From the NCBI GenBank assembly GCA_900312665.1, contig ONZQ02000017.1, positions 248,001 through 312,000 of the forward strand: DNA of 64,000 bases. Direction: 5' to 3'. Shown one piece after another: positions 57,302 to 64,000 of the stretch; position 1 is the first letter of the stretch, and each line of letters starts with the position of its first letter. Both the position numbers and the translations under genes were made by a program. Origin of the DNA: Cephalotrichum gorgonifer (lineage: Eukaryota; Ascomycota; Sordariomycetes; Microascales; Microascaceae). Under the pieces are notes generated by a model. The model saw only the letters and a list, made by a program, of their open reading frames with translations, was not told where the DNA came from and ran no database searches.

Positions 57302-58584
57302 GGTTGGCTGGGTGGTAGACTGTTCGGGGGAGAAATTATATCCGTTTGCTTCCGGGGCATGTTCGGCGTTCTCGGGCTCCGGTTTTGTGCTTAGCACTTT
57401 GTTTGTGCCTAGCACTTGTTTGCGCTTAGCACTTGTTTGCCCACCCTGCCGTCCGGCCCCTTTTTCGGGGTGGCTTCCGGTGCAACTTTTAAAGTCAATG
57501 AATCGTTTCGCCGGGTCTCTAGGCCAAGCTGAAGCACGGGACACGGGACGCACTCGATCCATTCCAAGAAGCAGGCCGACGAGCGGACACCTGCACGAAA
57601 ATCCAAGATGAGGATTGAAACTCTGGCCTAAGAGTGGAGACACGACCCGTCACCTGCCTCCACACTTCGCGTCTCCACCTCACGCCTCCGGCACCCCACC
57701 TCACCCACTTCCCCCCCACTTATACACGATATGTCCCGAATCAGAAAGCGGATACTTCCGTTTGCTACCACGCTCACCGAGCCGCGGGGGGGAGGACCCC
57801 GCCAAGATAAAAATGACGCAACATTCGGCTCCCTCGGCGGTTTTCACAGCGCACTAACAACCCCGATTCGGAAGGAAGGCATTTCAATTGACCATTGACA
57901 TCGACGCGATGCGACGCACTCGGGGGACGTCAATCCCCCGAGGTGTACTGAACGGAGGGGAAGGGGGGGTACGACGGGATCCGGAGCGTTGGGTCCAACC
58001 CGCCTAGAAGGGAGGAGGAATGGAGGAAGGACGAGGGAAAGAGAACCGAGAGAGACTGAGAGTGAGTGAGTGAGTGATGGGGCTAGATGGAGGGTGGCCA
58101 TCGGGTTGTATTTGTACCTCTGGATTGGCGTCTCGCACTTCGTGGCGAATTGCATCGCATTGATTGGTAACATAGGGAGAAAGTAAGTTCGTCGGGAGCT
58201 TATTATTTTGCGGGTTCTTTTTTTACGGACCTACCGGCATCAGAGTTCGCCAGAGCTCGGGGACTTGCCCCATATTTCCTTCCATTCGCTCTTCCCTCGC
58301 TCTCTCTCTCATTCTCTCTCTACTTTCTCCCTTAGCTTTTTTCTTTCTTGTCCTCTTGTCCTCATTAAAACACCATCCTTTTTACCCGCTTCTCCCTTGT
58401 GAACACCACGGGTTCTTCCGTTCTCCCCCTTCGGATTCTCGTGACGATCCTGTCTCATATTATCAAATCCGCAACCACCCAGCCTACCACCACTTCACCA
58501 AGCAAGCGACCCCACATCCGGAACCTCGAGAACCCCCCCTTCCCCCAAGCGGCCCCCAAACGGCGGGCCAAGACATCCCCCGCA
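57302..58584. promoter_or_regulatory. Intergenic region with short repeats and a C/T-rich leader
   Basis: No gene supported. A 17-18-base unit (GTGCTTAGCACTTGTTT) is repeated three times at 57387-57439 and contains a small palindrome, GTGCTTAGCAC-like. The stretch 58270-58365 is strongly C/T-rich and precedes the lipase gene, the usual layout of a fungal 5' leader. Confidence 0.6.
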
Positions 58585-60557
58585 ATGCCCACCATCATTC
58601 CCGTCCCCTCGTTCCCGGCGTACACCGGCCCCCACAGGGTCGGCACGCTCGACGTCGAGATCCCCGTGTCCGAGCTGCCCCAGCCGTGCGCGCGGCCCGA
58701 GGGCTCCGAGCACATCGCGACGGTGCAGTTCCGCGTCTTCTACCCCACCGAGGAGGCCGCGCGGGGCGACTCGAGGGTCAGCTGGCTGCCGCAGCCGCAG
58801 AGGAAGTTCATATCGGGGTACTCGCGGTTCGCGGGGGCCAAGCCGTTCCTCGCGAGCATGTTCTCGTATGTTTTGCCCTTCCCCCTGACTGCTTCTCTTG
58901 CCTGCTTCTTCCTGGTGCAATCCCCAGTCTTCCCCCCTCCCCCCCCAAAAAAAAAAACCCCAAAACCCCGCGGCCGGGAGAAAATAAAGCTAACAGAAAC
59001 AGATACCTCCCCCGACACCTCTACCACACCACCATCCCCGCGTCCAAAAACGCCCCCGTCCTCCCCCCCACCACCGCCACGGCCAGGTGGCCCCTCATCA
59101 TCTTCTCCCACGGCCTCGGCGGCAGCCGCAACGCCTACTCACACGTCGCCGGCTCCCTCGCCTCCCACGGCGCCATCGTCGTCTGCACCGAGCACCGCGA
59201 CGGCAGCGCCGTGACGTCCTTCATCCGCGACACCGCGGCGCCCACCTCCTCCTCCGCCTCCGCCTCGTCATCCTCGCAGTCGGCGCCCCCCTCCCCTTCG
59301 CCCTCGCCCTCCCTAACTCCTCCCGCCCGCTCCAAGGGGTCCCGCTTCTCCCGCCCCTCCTCCACCCGGCCCTCCCGCCCGTCCAGGACGGTACCCTACA
59401 GCCGCATATCGCACGACGTCACGCCGGAGATGTACACGGCGCGCGAGGCCCAGCTGCGCATCCGCCTCTGGGAGGTGGCCCTGATCTACGAGTCCCTCGT
59501 CGCCATCGACCGCGCCGGCGACGCGGCCGTCACAAACCTCAACGCGTCGACGACGACCCTGGCGGGCCTGAAGGGCGCCATGGACCTCGAGCCGGGGAAG
59601 GTCGTCTTCTCGGGACACAGCTTCGGCTCCGCGACAACCATCCAGCTCCTCAAGTCAACATACTACGCCGACTCGCCCGCCCTGCAGGAAATGAAGCACC
59701 CGCTCTTCGTGCCGGCGGAATCCTGCGCGCTAAGGGCGCAGATAACGGAGCGCACCCCCGCCATCCTCCTCGACCTCTGGGCCACGCCCCTCCTCGGCCC
59801 GTCCTCCGCACCTCTCCTCAACCTCCCCCTACCAGCCTACGCCCCCGTCCCGGACGCCCCCGGCGGCGCCGCCGTCCTAGCCATCCTAAGCGAGGCCTTC
59901 TACGGCTGGTCCTCGCACCTCCTCGTGACGTGCCGGATCCTCGCCCCCACGCCCGCCGCCGAGCCGCTAGCGCCGGACACCTACCTCCGCGCCGACGGGT
60001 CGGGGATCGCGGAGCCGAGGGCGTACTACGTGCGCGGGTCGGCGCACCAGTCGCAGTCCGACTTCGGCGTCCTGTTCCCGTGGCTCCTGAGGCGCGCGCT
60101 GAAGGTCGAGGAGCCCGAGCGCGTCACGAGGCTGAACCTGAGGGCGATGCTGCAGTTCCTGAGGCGGAACGGCGTCCCCGTCGCGAGGACGTGCGGTGGG
60201 AATATGGTGGAGGGGCCGGGCGGGGGGGACGGGGTCGACGATGATCCCGTAATCCTGGAGAAGGAGGGCATAGAGACGTGGGAGTGGCTCGATACCGTCG
60301 TGCTGTCTAAGGGCGCGGCGGGCGAAGAGGGGGAGACGGCCGCGACGGTGGGGAGGACGGAAGCGGGGATGGAGTCGGAGCTAGAGGCTGGGCTGAGGGC
60401 CGGAGACACGTCCTCTGGGGAGGAGGAGCGCCCCGGCGATTTGCCGACGAGTGGGACGGAGACCGATAGAGCGACGGCCAACGGCGTGCAGGTCAACGAC
60501 GCAGAACCCCCTGCGAGCAACGCGCAACCAACAAAAGTGGTCGAGGCATGGGCATAG
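58585..60557 (+). CDS. Platelet-activating-factor acetylhydrolase-like lipase (PAF-AH II family)
   Basis: Two exons (58585-58865, 59003-60557) give 611 residues. The N-terminus (YTGPHRVGTLDVEIP, VQFRVFYP) and IIFSHGLGGSRNAYS are family hallmarks. The nucleophile elbow GHSFGSAT places the catalytic Ser near residue 299. DLWATP supplies the likely Asp, and RGSAHQSQSDF the likely His. The family hydrolyses short or oxidised acyl chains on phospholipids. No signal peptide, so cytosolic as in other fungal members. Between the core strands is a Ser/Pro-rich insert (about 59240-59390), and the C-terminus is a long acidic, disordered tail. The intron acceptor is AACAG at 59002 with a GCTAAC branch point. 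The upstream frame without a start in 58356-58584 is 5' leader. Confidence 0.9.
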
Positions 60558-61057
60558 TGGCATAGGTATCGAAGCATGGGAGAAGAGGCATAACATTCAT
60601 AGAACGGAAATAGGGGAAAGGGGAGGGCGACCAGCATTTTGGGTACTTTTTCCCAATGTTTAGGCATCTTGATAGCATGGCATGCATTCTTTTCCACAGC
60701 GACATCTCTAAACATCTGATTTTAGTCATTCAGTTGTTTCTTTAGCTTTACGCTTTATATTAACATATATGCATATATACATACATTCATATACTGGTTC
60801 CTGGATGTGGCCATCTGACAGATGTACAGCCGTTGTGAACCAGGCGTTTGGCCCGGCTTCCGCGTGTTCCGCAGGTGAAGTTGATTCCACCTGGACGCCA
60901 TACCCGGCCCCAGCTCGCCCCGTTCGGACACAGCCATTCCAGCGGTCCCTATCGTCTCCCCCTTCCCCCCTCAGCAACCGGGTATCATGTGTTGAAAAAT
61001 TCGCTAACGCTCCTCCCCTCTCTCGTGATCTTCCTCCGTTCTAGACATGCTCCCACT
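60558..61057. other. Convergent intergenic region
   Basis: 3' ends of the lipase and the MetE-like gene. AT-rich (60740-60800), no gene supported. Confidence 0.6.
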
Positions 61058-62456
61058 CTACGGCTGCCCCCAAATCTCGTCCGCAATGTCCCTTACGAGC
61101 TTCAGCTTGGCGCTCTGCTCCGCCTCACCAAGCGGATAGCCTGTCTCGTGGGTGCTGAAGCCACACTGGGGGCTGACGCAGACCCTCTTCAGAGCCTCCT
61201 CCCTGGTCTCGCCGCTCCCGCTCGCGATGGCGTCGGCGGCGGCGTAGACCCTCTTCTTCATCTCCTCCTTGTCCTCAAGCTCCCTGAGCTTGGTGCTCAC
61301 GATGCCGACGACGACGTTCTTGTCCTTGGGGAGGAACTTGAGCGGCTCGAAGCCGCCAGAGCGCTCGGTGTCGTACTCGAGGTAGAAGGTGTCGACATGG
61401 AGGTCCTGGAAGAGCTTCTGGGCGATGATGTCGTATGCGCCCTCGGCGAAATGGCGGCCGCCAATGAAGTTGCCGCGGCAGAGGTGGATACCGGTGTGCA
61501 GGTCCTCGGGGAGACCGGCGAGGGTGTCGTTGTAGAGGGCGATGTAGGCGTCGAAGAGGTCATCGACGGAGGTGGTGTTGTCAGGGTCGGCGGCCCAGCC
61601 GTCGCGGAACTTTTGGGAGCAGAAGTCTTGGAGGGGAGGTTAGACGTGTCCTTTAGAGTATGGGATGGTGACAAAAGGGGGTTAGGGAAGAATGGCAGTA
61701 TGTGTGTGCGTGTGTGCGTGGGTGTATCGGGGGATGGGGTGGGGGTGGAGATGGGATTAAAAGATAGAAAAAAGGGGTAAAGGGGGGAAAGGGGGACATC
61801 TCACAAGCCATGCCGGGGTCGTCAAACTGCACGTTCCTCAGCCCAGCGTCATAGAGCTGCTGCAGTTCCGCCTTGTACACCTTCGCCACGTCCTTGAAGT
61901 ACTCCGCGTCGCTGCTGTACGCCTCAGGGGTATAGGCCTTCCCCTGCTTATAACGCATGTGGAACCACGCGGGGGTGATCATGGTCAGCTTAATGTCCGC
62001 CCACTCCGCCTCCGGCACGGCGCTCTGCATGAGCTTTAGCTCGTGCAAGTTAGACACGGACTTGGCCGGGTCGTGGGAGAGCTTCCCTCCGGCGATGACG
62101 CTGTCGCCGGGCATGACCTTCCTGTCCTGCTCGATGAGGCTGACGACGTCAGGGTGGTACAGGCGGAACATGGAGGCCTCGGCGTCCTGGAGGCGGGTGG
62201 TGCCCTCGAACTCGTCCCAGGTCAGGCCCCAGAAGCGGGTGCGGGTGAACTCGCCGTCGGTGACGCCCCTGTAGCCGAGGGAGCGCTGGAGCTGGACGAC
62301 GTCGCGGACGGCGGCCTGCTCGACGGCAGGGAGGCCGGCGGCCTCGGGGGAAAGGTTCTGTGTGCGGATGGCCTCGCGGGCGGCAAGAAGGGGCGCGGGG
62401 CGGAGGAGGGAGCCCATGTGTTCGGCCCTGAAGGGCGGGGCGGATTGGAGGGGCAT
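61058..62456 (-). CDS. MetE-like cobalamin-independent methyltransferase
   Basis: Two exons (62456-61805, 61626-61058) give 406 residues. It corresponds to the C-terminal catalytic half of MetE, as in the short YxjG/YxjH-type and fungal stand-alone relatives. Visible features: RAEHMGSLLRP at the start, GYRGVTDGEFTRTRFW, the DDPGMAYFC motif formed across the intron, and LCRGNF and QCGFSTHETG. His in HMGS, Cys in LCRGN and Cys in QCGFS are positioned like the zinc ligands of the family, which activate a thiol such as homocysteine. Its length is about half of full MetE, so it may use a different methyl donor or substrate. Cytosolic. The donor is T|GTGAGA and the acceptor CTCCAAG. Confidence 0.9.
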
Positions 62457-63249
62457 GGCGGCGTTGGGAGGGGAAGCGAAACGGGGGCAGGGGAGGCTTA
62501 AAGTTGAGCAGGGATGAAGTTGGGACTTGAAGAGTTTTACTTGGGGATTAGAGGTTGATTGGAGGAGAGTCTCTTCTTGAGGTTCCTCGTTAGATGGCTT
62601 GACTGAGATCGGAAGGGAAAAGGTTTAAGGGGAAGATGGGCGCGGGGGGGACTTTTACATCTACTCATATAGACTAGCACTTTTCAAGTACGAGCGGGGC
62701 AAGGAACTCAAGGAAGAAGGACCGACACACGGACGAACCATACTTTCAACGGCGGGAAGGAGGGGCTAACTAGTTAGGCGGGCAGGGCATCCGATCGCGG
62801 GACTTGAAATTCGATATTACTGTTTTAGTGGATTCTATTTCCGGGTGATTGGGAAGGAGGAAGGAAGAAGTGGAGTCGTGAGTGCGGGGCTCTTTCCTTT
62901 GTTCTCCTTGGTCCATCCTCGTCATACAGTATGTCTTCGGAATGAATGTAACTTGGACGCACTGCATTGCGGGGCAAAAAAGGAGGGGCAGGCAGCATGA
63001 AGCCGACGGTTTGTGTCAGACCCGTACAGACTCGTACGTTCGAACTTTGAACATCAGTTCTCCTTTGGGAATTATTCCCCGTATCCCACACGCACACCCA
63101 CACACCGTGCATGCCAGCGTTGTATGCATAACAATATACCGGTGGGAATACTGCAGATGACACCCTCTAGGTCTTATTAATACCCACGTAACCTCCCTCT
63201 AAGCGGGGCTACCTACTACGCAGCACAGTGTTCCTGTAGTCAGACAAAC
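62457..63249. other. Intergenic region
   Basis: Upstream DNA of the MetE-like gene. No gene supported. Confidence 0.55.
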
Positions 63250-63531
63250 TTACTCCAGATCCAGAATCTTGAAATGTCGAGGCAGAGCATCATTAGGGGC
63301 GATCTTGGACTGGACCGTAGGCAAAGTTGCACTCAGCCTCCATGTCGAGGTCCGCCTGACACTCGCACCGTCATCATGCGAAGCCCAGACCTCAAACTCC
63401 CCAGGCGGCTGCGCGCTGAGGTTCAACGGGGACGGCAGCCTTGATCTTCTTGGATCTCTTCTGTATGCGGACTTCTTCCCTGCGGCCGCGCCGACGATGA
63501 CGTAGAGTCGCTTGCTGGAGAGGGTCGTCAC
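63250..63531 (-). CDS. Unrecognised short coding segment
   Basis: Ninety-three residues starting MTTLSSKRLYVIVGAAAGKK. The context FEVWASHDDGASVRRTSTW looks like folded protein, but no family is recognised. It probably belongs with the minus-strand pieces just to its right as exons or fragments of one decayed gene. Confidence 0.3.
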   Translation of the reverse strand: MTTLSSKRLYVIVGAAAGKKSAYRRDPRRSRLPSPLNLSAQPPGEFEVWASHDDGASVRRTSTWRLSATLPTVQSKIAPNDALPRHFKILDLE

Positions 63532-63544
63532 TTAGCATAAACCC

Positions 63545-63938
63545 TCACACGGCACCTTGCTGCAGCGCCATGTTCATGCAGTCGCCCGACGGGATAGGCG
63601 CCTCCACTCTGACGATGTGCACCCGGTGGCCCTCGGCCGATACCCTGGTCGTGATGCTGGCGAGGACTGGGAACGAGGGAATCGCCTTGACGAGGGCGCT
63701 GTTACTCTTTCCGCAAGTTCGTCTCGACGCCGTTTCGCCCACATATGGATGCGTCTCGCTGGCTTTTTTTTTTTAGGACGGAGGATGGGGATGGCTCGGT
63801 TCTGCACAAGTTGAAAGACAAGTCGAACTCAGGGTCTTTGAAGATGCCACCCAGCTTCATGATGACCCCCGCGACTCGGATGCCGGCCACTAGCCGTACC
63901 ATGTTCCCGGCGAGCTTGAACTGACAATTGGTCAGCAA
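63545..63938 (-). pseudogene. Unrecognised coding remnants at window edge
   Basis: Two minus-strand pieces in different frames: FKLAGNMVRLVAGIRVAGVI (from about 63917), and SNSALVKAIPSFPVLASITT running to PIPSGDCMNMALQQGAV with a stop at 63545. Both have protein-like composition. An A/T homopolymer at about 63763-63775 separates them, and no good intron restores one frame. The gene may continue beyond the window. Confidence 0.33.
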
Positions 63939-64000
63939 CAGGCGATCTGGTGGGCCACCTAGCCTCGCATTGACATCAGAAACCTATCTCTCGGCTGTAG

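Noticed and set aside
59087..60244. Alternative 385-residue plus-strand frame
   Set aside because: Arg/Pro-rich shadow of the PAF-acetylhydrolase gene, which carries the catalytic motifs.

Overview
The window is nuclear DNA of a filamentous ascomycete (Pezizomycotina; the class cannot be fixed from sequence alone). Nearly every confident gene needs short spliceosomal introns of about 55-170 nt with GTAAGT/GTATGT-type donors, CTAAC/CTGAC branch points and CAG/TAG acceptors. The protein families are typical of this group: HET domains, a Clr5 domain, fungal rhodopsin/SAT4-like membrane proteins, F-box families, and HOL1-type and sugar MFS transporters. Two nuclear tRNA genes are present, Asn-GTT and Arg-TCG. 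Coding exons are GC-rich and intergenic DNA is richer in A/T and C/T. Exon boundaries were worked out by hand from splice signals and reading-frame continuity.

Left edge (0.7-5.3 kb): conserved genes. These are a membrane-anchored Golgi-type methyltransferase-fold protein (-), an MFSD5/molybdate-transporter-like MFS protein with five exons (+), and tRNA-Asn.

Accessory zone (about 5.5-36 kb): fast-evolving and partly broken genes in gene-poor DNA. It holds a frame-broken hypothetical gene and two related degenerate repeat blocks (7.5-8.2 and 9.9-11.2 kb). It also holds an F-box-like gene that meets a stop before its apparent end and a Clr5-domain protein with a C-terminal membrane segment. 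Next is a HET protein with ankyrin repeats inside its HET domain, then an F-box gene with an in-frame stop and an F-box-like gene with two compensating indels. A healthy six-exon sugar transporter follows, then a single-pass surface protein. Last comes a second HET gene carrying a stop at codon 2, further stops and a frameshift, a pattern that looks like repeat-induced point mutation (RIP). The mix of HET genes and decayed F-box genes suggests a compartment under birth-and-death turnover.

Right half (36-62.5 kb): compact, intact genes. These are a rhodopsin/SAT4-like protein (+), a HOL1-like MFS transporter (-) divergent from an NTF2-like/FAD monooxygenase (+), an acidic tail-anchored protein (-), a second rhodopsin/SAT4-like protein (-), a cytosolic GH18 hydrolase (-), and a Rad9/Crb2-type BRCT checkpoint protein (+). 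They are followed by tRNA-Arg, a four-exon F-box/LRR-like protein (+), a PAF-acetylhydrolase-family lipase (+) and a MetE-like vitamin-B12-independent methyltransferase (-). The last kilobase holds unrecognised coding remnants.

No secondary-metabolite core enzyme, intact transposon or CRISPR array was seen. The transporter/monooxygenase pair is at most a possible small functional unit. The most distinctive features are the HET-ankyrin domain insertion, the RIP-like HET pseudogene, the decayed F-box genes and the paired repeat blocks.
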